NCBI GenBank assembly: GCA_023411265.1
Contig: JAEYOX010000066.1
Span: 1-34,542 of the forward strand
Source of the DNA: Bacteroidota bacterium
GTDB lineage: Bacteria; Bacteroidota; Bacteroidia; Flavobacteriales; Weeksellaceae
Length of the DNA stretch: 34,542 nt
Reading direction: 5' to 3'
Both the position numbers and the translations under genes were made by a program. Positions 1 to 7,288 of this stretch are shown here, piece after piece. How positions within the stretch are numbered: position 1 is the first letter of the stretch; each line of letters opens with the position of its first letter. Below the pieces are notes generated by a model. That model searched no databases, was not told where the DNA came from, and saw only the letters and a program-made list of their open reading frames with translations.

Positions 1-350
1 GAAAAACGGCGGTAGCAGAGCAACTGCGTTCGGTTTTTGAACTGGCCGGAATGGACGTGGAGTTCAGTGGTTCTTATCCCGGATGGAAACCAAAACCGGG
101 ATCGGAAATCGTGAAAGTGATGGAGAAAATTTATGAAAAACGATTTGGAGAAAAACCACAGGTTGTGGCCTGTCACGCTGGCCTGGAGTGCGGCATTATC
201 GGTGCGCATTATCCGAAAATGGAAATGGTAAGCTTCGGCCCCACCATCCGCGGAGCGCATTCTCCTGATGAAAGAGCCAGCATCCCATCAACACAGAAAT
301 TCTGGAGCTTTTTAAAAGAAATTCTGGCTAATATTCCTGAGAAAAATTAA
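1..350 (+). CDS. pepD: Aminoacyl-histidine dipeptidase, C-terminal fragment (5' end outside window)
   Basis: The reading frame is open from base 3, so this is the last ~115 residues of a gene that begins before the window. The fragment matches the end of PepD-type (M20 family) cytosolic nonspecific dipeptidases, which hydrolyse Xaa-His and other dipeptides with a two-zinc centre. The motif GLECGI is followed by FGPTIRGAHSPDE, where the histidine is the usual late metal ligand, and then by the typical closing helix (STQKFWSFLKEIL). An internal ATG at 51 is not the true start, because homologous sequence continues upstream of it. The gene ends with TAA and is followed by a short hairpin with a T run. 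The family call is confident; the exact symbol follows the family name. Confidence 0.85.
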   Translation, partial: KTAVAEQLRSVFELAGMDVEFSGSYPGWKPKPGSEIVKVMEKIYEKRFGEKPQVVACHAGLECGIIGAHYPKMEMVSFGPTIRGAHSPDERASIPSTQKFWSFLKEILANIPEKN

Positions 351-366
351 TAAGTTTTGCATTCAT

Positions 367-385
367 CACCTCCGGGTGGGTTTTT
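367..385 (+). terminator. Possible weak terminator after pepD
   Basis: A four-base stem (CACC at 367-370 with GGTG at 375-378) and a TCCG loop is followed by GG and five T residues. The position is right, but the stem is short, so this is a weak call. Confidence 0.4.
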
Positions 386-422
386 CTTATCCTATATCAA
401 CGGAAAGAGGTTTTCAAAGCGT

Positions 423-430
423 TATCTTTG
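423..430 (+). promoter_or_regulatory. -7 promoter element of the FrnE-like gene
   Basis: TATCTTTG fits the Bacteroidota TAnnTTTG consensus exactly and lies 24 bases before the ATG at 455. No clear TTG is present at -33. Confidence 0.55.
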
Positions 431-454
431 TCTTGAATCATAAAAATATATCAA

Positions 455-1156
455 ATGAAAATCAATATTTGGAGCGACATCCGATGCCCTTTCTGTTATG
501 TAGGCAAGAAAAGACTGGAAGAAGCGATGGCCCGATTTCCGCACGCCGAAAAAACAGAAGTAATCTGGCACAGCTTCCAACTGGATCCTGAACTAAAAAC
601 ACAACCGGAGCGCGATCCGTTCGAGTTTTTTTCGGAAAGTAAAGGAATTCCGGAAAGCCAGGCAAGACTGATGCACCAGCACGCCTCTAATGCAGGAAAA
701 GATGCCGGAATAGATTTTAATTTTGAGCAACAAAAAATTGCCAATTCATTCCGGGGACATCTGTTGATTCAGCTGGCAAAAGAAAAGAAGCTGGCCAGCG
801 AAATGGAAGAAGCTTTGTTTCGGGCACAGTTTATTGAAGCCAAAAATATTGATGAGGAAGAAACCCTGATTGAACTGGGAAAAAACGTGGGACTTTCTGA
901 AGAAGAAGTACGCAAAGCCCTGAAATCTGACGATTTGGCCTACAAAGTAAAACAGGATATGGACACCGCCCGAAATCTGGGAATCAACTCTGTTCCCTTT
1001 TTCGTATTTAATGATAAATATGCTATTTCCGGGGCGCAAAAACCTGAAGTTTTCCTTGAAACTTTAGAAAAATCATGGAAAGAATTTGCTGCCCAGAATT
1101 CAGGATTTCAGATCATTGAAGGCGACAGTTGTGATGCGGGCGGCCATTGCAATTAA
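455..1156 (+). CDS. DsbA family oxidoreductase, FrnE-like
   Basis: This is a 233-residue thioredoxin-fold protein of the DsbA/FrnE (2-hydroxychromene-2-carboxylate isomerase-like) group, expected to exchange thiols and disulfides. The redox motif C11-P-F-C14 follows the first beta strand (KINIWSD), and the cis-proline loop is seen near the C-terminus as GINSVPFFVF. There is no signal peptide, so it should be cytosolic. The last residues contain a second cysteine pair, C226 and C232, in the string SCDAGGHCN; the Deinococcus FrnE protein is known for an extra C-terminal cysteine pair too. A TAnnTTTG element lies just upstream, and an A-rich leader precedes the ATG. It appears to be transcribed alone. 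The physiological substrate is not known. Confidence 0.88.
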   Translation: MKINIWSDIRCPFCYVGKKRLEEAMARFPHAEKTEVIWHSFQLDPELKTQPERDPFEFFSESKGIPESQARLMHQHASNAGKDAGIDFNFEQQKIANSFRGHLLIQLAKEKKLASEMEEALFRAQFIEAKNIDEEETLIELGKNVGLSEEEVRKALKSDDLAYKVKQDMDTARNLGINSVPFFVFNDKYAISGAQKPEVFLETLEKSWKEFAAQNSGFQIIEGDSCDAGGHCN

Positions 1157-1239
1157 TTTATTACCCTGCATCAACGCAGGCAGTTCAGGAAAAACATACC
1201 TTTACCTTATTAAAATTTAATCTTTAAAATAAAATTATT

Positions 1240-1815
1240 ATGAAAAAAGTACTATCATTAGCATTCGTAATGCTGCTCTCAGTAAGCATTTTTGCACAAA
1301 AAATTTTAGTGAGCGATCCTGCCCACTCCAGAATTCAGTTTTCGGTGATTCACCTTACCATTAACGACATCATCGGTAATTTTGAAAAAGCAGACCTTAA
1401 TATTCAGGCTGATGAAAAGAATTTTCTGAACTCAAAACTTAATTTTGAAGTGGATGTAAATTCCATCAACACCCACATAGAAGCACGGGACAACCACTTG
1501 AGAAGTGCAGATTTTTTTGATGTGGCAAAGTATCCCAAAATGACCTTTACTTCTACTTCCATCACCAAAGGAAAGCAAAAAAATTATTATAATGTGAACG
1601 GAAACCTTACCATGCACGGAATCACAAAACCGGTTTCTGTAGTTTTGGTGTACAGAGGATCGGTGGTGAATCAAATGAATAAAAAAGACACCCACGGCTA
1701 CCAAGTACTGGCTACCATCAAAAGATCAGATTTCGGAGTGGGACCCAATTTCCCCGAAGCCGTTATCAGCGATCAGGTAAGAATCAAAGGAGATTTTGAG
1801 CTTACAGAAAAATAA
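1240..1815 (+). CDS. YceI family periplasmic protein
   Basis: A 191-residue YceI-like protein. Residues 1-19 form a signal peptide ending in a typical flavobacterial SIFAQ cleavage site. The rest shows the lipocalin-like YceI pattern: DPAHSRIQFSVIH near the start, RDNHLRSADFFDVAKYP in the middle (the conserved HLRS-DFFD segment) and NLTMHGITKPV in the second half. Family members have a beta-barrel that binds long isoprenoid or amphiphilic molecules, often induced by stress; the ligand here is unknown. A TACCTTTA sequence at 1197-1204 resembles a -7 element. A strong hairpin terminator follows the stop codon, so this is probably a single-gene unit. Confidence 0.92.
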   Translation: MKKVLSLAFVMLLSVSIFAQKILVSDPAHSRIQFSVIHLTINDIIGNFEKADLNIQADEKNFLNSKLNFEVDVNSINTHIEARDNHLRSADFFDVAKYPKMTFTSTSITKGKQKNYYNVNGNLTMHGITKPVSVVLVYRGSVVNQMNKKDTHGYQVLATIKRSDFGVGPNFPEAVISDQVRIKGDFELTEK

Positions 1816-1836
1816 TTTTTTCCACTTACTACAACC

Positions 1837-1868
1837 ACCGGATCAGGAATTTCTGATCCGGTTTTTTT
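1837..1868 (+). terminator. Rho-independent terminator after the YceI gene
   Basis: A 10-bp stem pairs 1837-1846 (ACCGGATCAG) with 1853-1862 (CTGATCCGGT), with a 6-base loop. It runs straight into seven T residues. Confidence 0.9.
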
Positions 1869-1914
1869 ATCAACATTTTCGCAAGATTTAGAGTTATTAT
1901 TTACCGTAATAATT

Positions 1915-1922
1915 TATATTTG
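1915..1922 (+). promoter_or_regulatory. -7 promoter element of the M1-like gene
   Basis: TATATTTG matches TAnnTTTG and lies 17 bases before the TTG start at 1939. This supports the TTG start over later ATG codons. Confidence 0.5.
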
Positions 1923-1938
1923 GATTTTTAATAGAGTC

Positions 1939-4758
1939 TTGAAGAAAATATTGGCTGCATTATGGGTTTTGGGGAGTATTGCGTTGTTTTCGGCGCAGAA
2001 TGACAGCATTTATATTCATGCCACTGTTTCGGAAGATCTCAAAACTCTTCAGGTGCGCCAGGAAATCAGTTTTATCAACAAAAGCGGTAATCCATTGCAG
2101 GACATCCGGCTGCTGAACTGGATTGCTGCGTATCAAAACCGTGGAACCGAGCTCTACGAAAGAAAAATGGAAGACCGCAACCGCGAGTTTCATTTTGCAA
2201 AGCCCGAAGAATTGGGAACCCTCAGTTCGCTGAAAGTCATGATCAATGGTGAAGCGAAAGAGCCGCCCCAAAAACCTGATTCGGAAAACCTTTATTTTTC
2301 CTTTCGGGAACCGCTGTTACCCGAAGAACGCACGAAGATCGAACTTCAGTACGAATTGCAGCTACCTTCCGCTGCCTTTACCGGATACGGCGTGGCAGAG
2401 AACGAGGCACTGCTGAAATATTTTTTTATAACACCCGACAGTTTCCAGGATCAACATCCAGAAGAAAAACACTTTCGGGATATGGAAGAAACGGCATCAC
2501 ACAGTATATTCTGGACAATAAGTCTCGATGTTCCTGCAAATCATTATGCGAAAAGCAACCTGACAGAAATTTCTCCTTATCTCTTCAGCGGATTATTAAA
2601 AAATGATCCGGAAATACTAATTTCTTCCCGAAGTTTCCCGAAGTTGAATATCGGAGTTGAGGGAAAAAAAACGGAAATTCATTTTGGCTATCCTTTAACA
2701 TCGGAGCAAAAAAAAGAACTCGAATATTATCTTCCCAGACATTTGGCTTTTATACGAAAAAACACCGGGATTCTGCCGGAAACTATTTTTATTTCAGAGA
2801 AATTCCGAAAGAAGGAAGACTTTTTCGGGAATGACGATATCGTGCTATGGAAATTCCGCTTCCCGCTGTTTACGCCTTCAGAAAATATTGATTTGGATTA
2901 CTTTAGTGTAATTTCGCAGAGTATCATTAATGAAAACCTGATTACCTATAAAGAGGAAGATCACTGGCTTAAAAATGGAATCAAAACCTATCTGGAACTC
3001 GATTACTTGAAAACGTACTATCCTGAACACCAGCTTTTGGGAATGTTGCCTGAAGCTTCTGTATTTGGCATCAAACCTTTAAAAATATTTCATGCTTCCC
3101 GGCTAAAACTCATTGAACGATATGGCATTGCCTACCGGTATATGATGACGGAAAATCTGGATCAAAAGATTGGCGAAGAGTTTTCCGACCTCAGTAATTT
3201 CAATGAGATGGTGATCAGTAAATTTGAAACCGGAAGTCTTTTCAATTTTGTGGCTGAGAAAATGGGAACGGAGAGATTCCATGATTTTCTGCGGCAATAC
3301 TTTTCCGAAAACAGCAAGCAACCGATTGATACAGACGATTTTTTAAAACAGCTGGCTAGTGCTTCCAATAACTCCTCTCTATTTCTCTCAAATTTAATTG
3401 AGAAAAAACACCGGGTCAATTTTAAAATAAAAAACTTCAGGAGAGATGACGGACAACTTCTGGTGAGAGTAAAGAAAAATACTGAGGATCCGGTTCCGTT
3501 CAAGCTGGAAACTATTTCCACAGACGGAAAAACGCGAACACATTGGTTTGAGACACCACCGAATCCTTCCGATAAATATTATGAAGTTCCCGAAGCGGAT
3601 GCGCATAAACTCGTTATCAACAGCGGACATTTTTTCCCGGAAAGCAAATTCAGAGACAATTATCTTTATACCAAAGGTTTTTTTTCCAATACTAAAAAAA
3701 TACGGCTGAAAATTCTGAAAGATATTCCCAATCCGGAATACAATGAAATTTATCTGGAACCGAGGTTGAAATTTAATGCCTATGACAATATTCTTTTCGG
3801 TCTTAATTTCAGAAATGAATCGCTGTTCCGGAATAAGCTGGCCTATTCCGCAACACCCTATTACAGTTCCGGAACTGGAAAACTGACAGGATCTGCCAGC
3901 ACTTCCTACACTTTTATGCCGCCTGAGAGTTTTTTCAGAAATATTATTGTGGGCGTGAACGGTTCTTACTTTCATTATGATTATCATTTGGCCTACCAGC
4001 AATATTCTGCTTTTACGATGTTTAATTTCGCGAAAGAACCCCGGAGTGCCATTGACAGAGGCATCAGTTTTTCCTACAATTATTACTATCGTGATCTCAC
4101 TCCGCAAATGATTGTGGAAAATGAGTACGAAAAGTACAATCTTTGGAATCTGAATTACCGGTATGTGGATAACAGCCTGATTCATGAAAAATCGTTTGGG
4201 ACTGCCTTTCAAATGATGGAAGATTTTCAGAAAGTTTCTGCCGAAGCCTTTTACCGATATGAATTTGCACCACACAAGAAAATTTCTTTCCGACTTTTTG
4301 GTGGATATTTTCTGAGCAATAAGACCCGAAATGATATATTCGATTTCGGAATCTCTAAAGTTTCCAATTATTCTTTTTCGTATGGGTTGCTGGGGCAAAG
4401 TGCAACCTCGGGCATTCTGTCGCAGCAGTTTGTTTTAGCAGATGGCGGTTTTAAATCTCTGATAGGAACCACAGCTAACCAGTGGATCGGTTCTCTAAAT
4501 GTGGATTCTCACGTGTGGAAAATGTTTCATGTATATGCTGATGCCGGAATGTATAAGAACAAAGGAAGTGATCCGAAATTCATTTGGGACAGCGGCGTAA
4601 AGGTGCGCATCATTCCTGATTTTCTGGAAATTTTTTTACCCGTTTATTCCACTCTTGGTTTTGAACCTTCATTTAAAGATTACGCAAGCCGTATACGTTT
4701 TACTTTGGTGATGAATCTTGGCGCAGTGGTCAACACCTTCCGCAGAGGATGGTATTAA
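1939..4758 (+). CDS. M1 aminopeptidase-like exported protein with C-terminal outer-membrane barrel, probably not catalytic
   Basis: A 939-residue protein. The TTG start is chosen because it gives a full signal peptide (MKKILAALWVLGSIALFSAQ), which later ATGs would remove. Residues ~20-560 follow the M1 peptidase layout: an N-terminal beta domain, then a helical domain with the string DHWLKNGIKTY, which lines up with the M1 segment LNEGFATY. The zinc site is missing. The HExxH stretch is replaced by residues around 323-328 (SVISQS), and the downstream glutamate ligand is Asn346. No HExxH or GxMEN motif occurs elsewhere. From ~580 to the end the sequence is rich in alternating aromatic/polar strands and Gly turns, ending FRRGWY, like a BamA/surface-antigen-type outer-membrane barrel. 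I infer a surface or periplasmic protein that uses a dead peptidase domain for binding. The gene stands alone between two terminators. Confidence 0.75.
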   Translation: MKKILAALWVLGSIALFSAQNDSIYIHATVSEDLKTLQVRQEISFINKSGNPLQDIRLLNWIAAYQNRGTELYERKMEDRNREFHFAKPEELGTLSSLKVMINGEAKEPPQKPDSENLYFSFREPLLPEERTKIELQYELQLPSAAFTGYGVAENEALLKYFFITPDSFQDQHPEEKHFRDMEETASHSIFWTISLDVPANHYAKSNLTEISPYLFSGLLKNDPEILISSRSFPKLNIGVEGKKTEIHFGYPLTSEQKKELEYYLPRHLAFIRKNTGILPETIFISEKFRKKEDFFGNDDIVLWKFRFPLFTPSENIDLDYFSVISQSIINENLITYKEEDHWLKNGIKTYLELDYLKTYYPEHQLLGMLPEASVFGIKPLKIFHASRLKLIERYGIAYRYMMTENLDQKIGEEFSDLSNFNEMVISKFETGSLFNFVAEKMGTERFHDFLRQYFSENSKQPIDTDDFLKQLASASNNSSLFLSNLIEKKHRVNFKIKNFRRDDGQLLVRVKKNTEDPVPFKLETISTDGKTRTHWFETPPNPSDKYYEVPEADAHKLVINSGHFFPESKFRDNYLYTKGFFSNTKKIRLKILKDIPNPEYNEIYLEPRLKFNAYDNILFGLNFRNESLFRNKLAYSATPYYSSGTGKLTGSASTSYTFMPPESFFRNIIVGVNGSYFHYDYHLAYQQYSAFTMFNFAKEPRSAIDRGISFSYNYYYRDLTPQMIVENEYEKYNLWNLNYRYVDNSLIHEKSFGTAFQMMEDFQKVSAEAFYRYEFAPHKKISFRLFGGYFLSNKTRNDIFDFGISKVSNYSFSYGLLGQSATSGILSQQFVLADGGFKSLIGTTANQWIGSLNVDSHVWKMFHVYADAGMYKNKGSDPKFIWDSGVKVRIIPDFLEIFLPVYSTLGFEPSFKDYASRIRFTLVMNLGAVVNTFRRGWY

Positions 4759-4769
4759 CAGAAATACAC

Positions 4770-4803
4770 AAAAAAAAGACTTCTGAATCAGAAGCCTCTT
4801 TTC
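4770..4803. terminator. Bidirectional terminator between convergent genes
   Basis: CTTCTG (4780-4785) pairs with CAGAAG (4789-4794). An A run lies on the left (4769-4777) and TCTTTT on the right, so it can serve both the + gene ending at 4758 and the - gene ending at 4807. Confidence 0.75.
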
Positions 4804-4806
4804 ATC

Positions 4807-5790
4807 TTAACGAGAAGCGCCGCCGGAACGGACTCCGGATGAATTTCTCTGAGAATTTTGTGGTGTGGTGACTGATCTTGTTGCTGATCTTTGGCTGGAA
4901 TTCCCTACTGTACCACTATTATTTCTCACGGCTGAAGGTGCACTATTATTGGTACGGACATTGGTGTTTCGCGGTGCCGTATTCCGAATACCTGAATTGG
5001 CAGACTGCTGTGCCGGAGCGGTATTGACTGAAGTGTTTACAGACCTTATCGGAGTATTGTTTTGTACTCTCGTCCCGCTGCTATTCTGGGTTCTGTCACC
5101 AGCAGCACTATTGATCACTCTGCCACCTGAATACTGATTATTCCGGCCTCCGCTTTCAGTATTAATGGTGCGTACACCATTGGCTGTGGTAGTTCTGGGC
5201 TGGTTCCATCCGTAGTTATTCCCTGTAGTCTGATGATAAGTATTTCTGTTGATTTTGTAAATATTAATGTTAATATTTCTATATCTCGGCCTTACTACGT
5301 ATCTCGGTCTGTAATAGTTATTCCAATGATTGGTATAATACACCACCGGTGCATATCCTCCATAATAAATGTTCTGATATATGATGAAAATTTGCGGCCC
5401 AAGAATTCTCTCTAAAGCATAAAAACGGTCGTAATACCAGCGGTGAGGATTCATCCTGTAATAGCTATTCCACATGGCGAAGGAGGAAAACTGATTGTTA
5501 AGGTCCATAATCATTTCAATCTGCCATCTTTTTAACTTATGCTTTCGGAAAAAACTGCTCCAGTTTACCATGGTAATGCTTCGGCGGTAATCGTTATAAT
5601 AACCATTATAGAAATCATCAGCGAAGTAATCATTAGGATATTCGTAGTAATAGTCGTCCGGGAAATAGAAATGGTTGTTCTCATAATATCCGTAATCAGG
5701 GTAATGATTACTCCAACCATTGTGGGATCCGTATTGGGCGTACGCCAGCATCGAAAAAGAAACTGCCAGCCCTAAAAGTAATTTTTTCAT
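4807..5790 (-). CDS. Secreted Tyr/Asn-rich hypothetical protein
   Basis: I do not recognise a named family. The 327-residue product has a clear signal peptide (MKKLLLGLAVSFSMLAYAQ). It then has three zones: residues ~20-70 are extremely rich in Tyr, Asp and Asn; residues ~70-175 are a more ordinary segment (VNWSSFFRKHKLKRWQIEMI and a WYYDRFYALERILG stretch) followed by Tyr/Arg-rich sequence; and residues ~190-327 are a low-complexity Asn/Ser/Thr/Arg tail with little hydrophobic content. The tail is basic and should be disordered. Proteins of this make-up occur in Chryseobacterium-like genomes without known function; a structural or matrix role is only a guess. It shares a terminator with the convergent M1-like gene. 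No clear -7 element was found upstream. Confidence 0.75.
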   Translation of the reverse strand: MKKLLLGLAVSFSMLAYAQYGSHNGWSNHYPDYGYYENNHFYFPDDYYYEYPNDYFADDFYNGYYNDYRRSITMVNWSSFFRKHKLKRWQIEMIMDLNNQFSSFAMWNSYYRMNPHRWYYDRFYALERILGPQIFIIYQNIYYGGYAPVVYYTNHWNNYYRPRYVVRPRYRNININIYKINRNTYHQTTGNNYGWNQPRTTTANGVRTINTESGGRNNQYSGGRVINSAAGDRTQNSSGTRVQNNTPIRSVNTSVNTAPAQQSANSGIRNTAPRNTNVRTNNSAPSAVRNNSGTVGNSSQRSATRSVTTPQNSQRNSSGVRSGGASR

Positions 5791-5906
5791 TTCATTTAAA
5801 TTTTATCAAGTGAAGGTTTCCCTAAAAACAACCCGTACATGTCGTGATTGCTATCTTTTGGATGAGAATTAAGAATGGAAGTTAAAACGATCTTCCATTT
5901 GTCATC

Positions 5907-5935
5907 AAAAAAAGACCTCCCAATGTGGAAGGTCT
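5907..5935 (-). terminator. Terminator of the T9SS cargo gene
   Basis: On the minus strand the stem AGACCT/AGGTCT (5930-5935 with 5913-5918) is followed by a run of T (A at 5907-5913 on the plus strand). Confidence 0.8.
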
Positions 5936-5957
5936 TGAAAATGAGTATACCCTCAGT

Positions 5958-7124
5958 TTATTCTACAAGGATTTTTTTGCTGAAGAGCTGCTTTCCGTTC
6001 GTATCTTTAATAACGGAAACATACATTCCGGGGAGTAACGCTCCAAGTTCCATGCGCTGTTCAGGATTTCTCTGCACTGCAGTAATGGTTTTGCTTGCTG
6101 ATTTTTGTCCTCTAGCATCGAAAATTTCAACAATCAGATTGCCCTCCAAATTAGGATCTGTTATTTTTATATTAACATAGCCTTCTGTAGCTTTGGTGGG
6201 ATAAATATCAATTCCGGTATATTTATTTTCCACCACCTCTTTCTGCTGATTCAACAGGTACTGACTTGCCAGATCATATACCGGTATTTTAACAGATTCT
6301 GAAAGCGGCTTTGCCTCCAGATCCCGCATATTCACCTCATAGGAACCGCCTTTTGAGCTTCCCAACATTACATTTCCTTCGGCATTTACAGCAGCTCCGT
6401 TTACAGAATATCCTTCAGGCAATCCCTTGATTTTACCGATAAATTCTGCGGTCATGATATTTAATTTTGCTCTGAAAATATTTCCTGAAGCTGCAAAAAT
6501 CAACAGATCTCCATTAGCATCTGCAATCATATCTCCGCCGTAACCGCTATTCATCTGATGAAGAGAGACCTCAGCTTTTGGCGAAGTATCTTTTATAGGT
6601 CCCAAATCTGACACCGTATAGCGGTTGTTTATTTTTGAAATTTTGTACAAATTAGACCCGGAATTCGTCATCGCATAGATATTTCCATCTGCACCCAGTG
6701 TCATTCTTGTAATATGGGAACCGATATCACAAGCGGAAGATTTCATCATGGTATTTTCTACCAAAGTAATTTTCTTTGAACGAGTATTCAATACATACAT
6801 ATTCGACGAAAACATAGGAAAATAGATCAAATCTTTTTCTGAGGCATCGTATGCTAAAGCAGCAATCATTGGTGACTGGGCTCGGTGTACAGAACTTTTA
6901 TTTTCTGAAAATTTTCCATTCAAGGTTTGAGAAAATACTTCAGTGGCTGTACTTTCAGCGTTTAAAAACACCTCTCCGGTTCGTAGGGTTTTTGAATCCA
7001 TCGACCGGAAATCATTGAAATTAATCTGATTCCCAGGTGTACCGGTTAGGGCAAAAATATCGTGCTGAGCGTGCGCAGTCATTCCAGCGCACAGCAGTAA
7101 TAGAGGTAATAAAGACTTTTTCAT
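5958..7124 (-). CDS. Secreted protein with T9SS type A sorting domain, propeller-like body
   Basis: A 388-residue exported protein. It has a signal peptide (LLPLLLLCAGMTAHAQ) and, in the last ~80 residues, a type IX secretion C-terminal sorting domain: IDIYPTKATEG, then NLIVEIFDARGQ, then LLPGMYVSVI and the closing GKQLFSKKILVE. This predicts transport across the outer membrane by the Por/Gld machinery and release or attachment at the surface. The middle contains repeats of the type LGADGNIYAMTNSGSNLYKI and ADANGDLLIFAASGNIFRA, which look like beta-propeller blades (NHL/SMP-like). No catalytic motif is visible. A terminator follows the gene, and a candidate promoter lies at 7161-7192. Function beyond export is unknown. 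Confidence 0.82.
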   Translation of the reverse strand: MKKSLLPLLLLCAGMTAHAQHDIFALTGTPGNQINFNDFRSMDSKTLRTGEVFLNAESTATEVFSQTLNGKFSENKSSVHRAQSPMIAALAYDASEKDLIYFPMFSSNMYVLNTRSKKITLVENTMMKSSACDIGSHITRMTLGADGNIYAMTNSGSNLYKISKINNRYTVSDLGPIKDTSPKAEVSLHQMNSGYGGDMIADANGDLLIFAASGNIFRAKLNIMTAEFIGKIKGLPEGYSVNGAAVNAEGNVMLGSSKGGSYEVNMRDLEAKPLSESVKIPVYDLASQYLLNQQKEVVENKYTGIDIYPTKATEGYVNIKITDPNLEGNLIVEIFDARGQKSASKTITAVQRNPEQRMELGALLPGMYVSVIKDTNGKQLFSKKILVE

Positions 7125-7160
7125 AATAGTATAATTTGGTGGTGTTTTATTAATATCGGA

Positions 7161-7192
7161 CTAAATTACGCAATTCATTTGAATATAAACAA
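7161..7192 (-). promoter_or_regulatory. Candidate promoter of the T9SS cargo gene
   Basis: On the minus strand TTG (7190-7192) is followed after 21 bases by TAATTTAG (7161-7168), one mismatch from TAnnTTTG. This would give a leader of about 30 bases. Confidence 0.4.
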
Positions 7193-7248
7193 ATTTAAAA
7201 TCTTAAACTTCTCATTTTCACTTAAATTGAAGCCGTTTTCAATCAAAT

Positions 7249-7273
7249 AAAAAAACCGAAGCATGCTTCGGTT
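7249..7273 (-). terminator. Terminator of cysS
   Basis: The 20-base sequence at 7254-7273 (AACCGAAGCATGCTTCGGTT) is a perfect palindrome. On the minus strand it leads into a T run (A at 7249-7255 on the plus strand). Confidence 0.9.
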
Positions 7274-7288
7274 ATGATGAGAACAATT

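Noticed and set aside
376..591. Plus-strand frame of 71 residues overlapping the start of the FrnE-like gene
   Set aside because: It begins inside the pepD terminator region and overlaps the conserved CPFC segment in another frame.
3394..4398. Minus-strand open frame of 334 residues opposite the M1-like gene
   Set aside because: It is antisense to a well-supported gene with signal peptide, promoter and terminator, its translation has no recognisable domain, and its composition looks like the reverse of the barrel codons.
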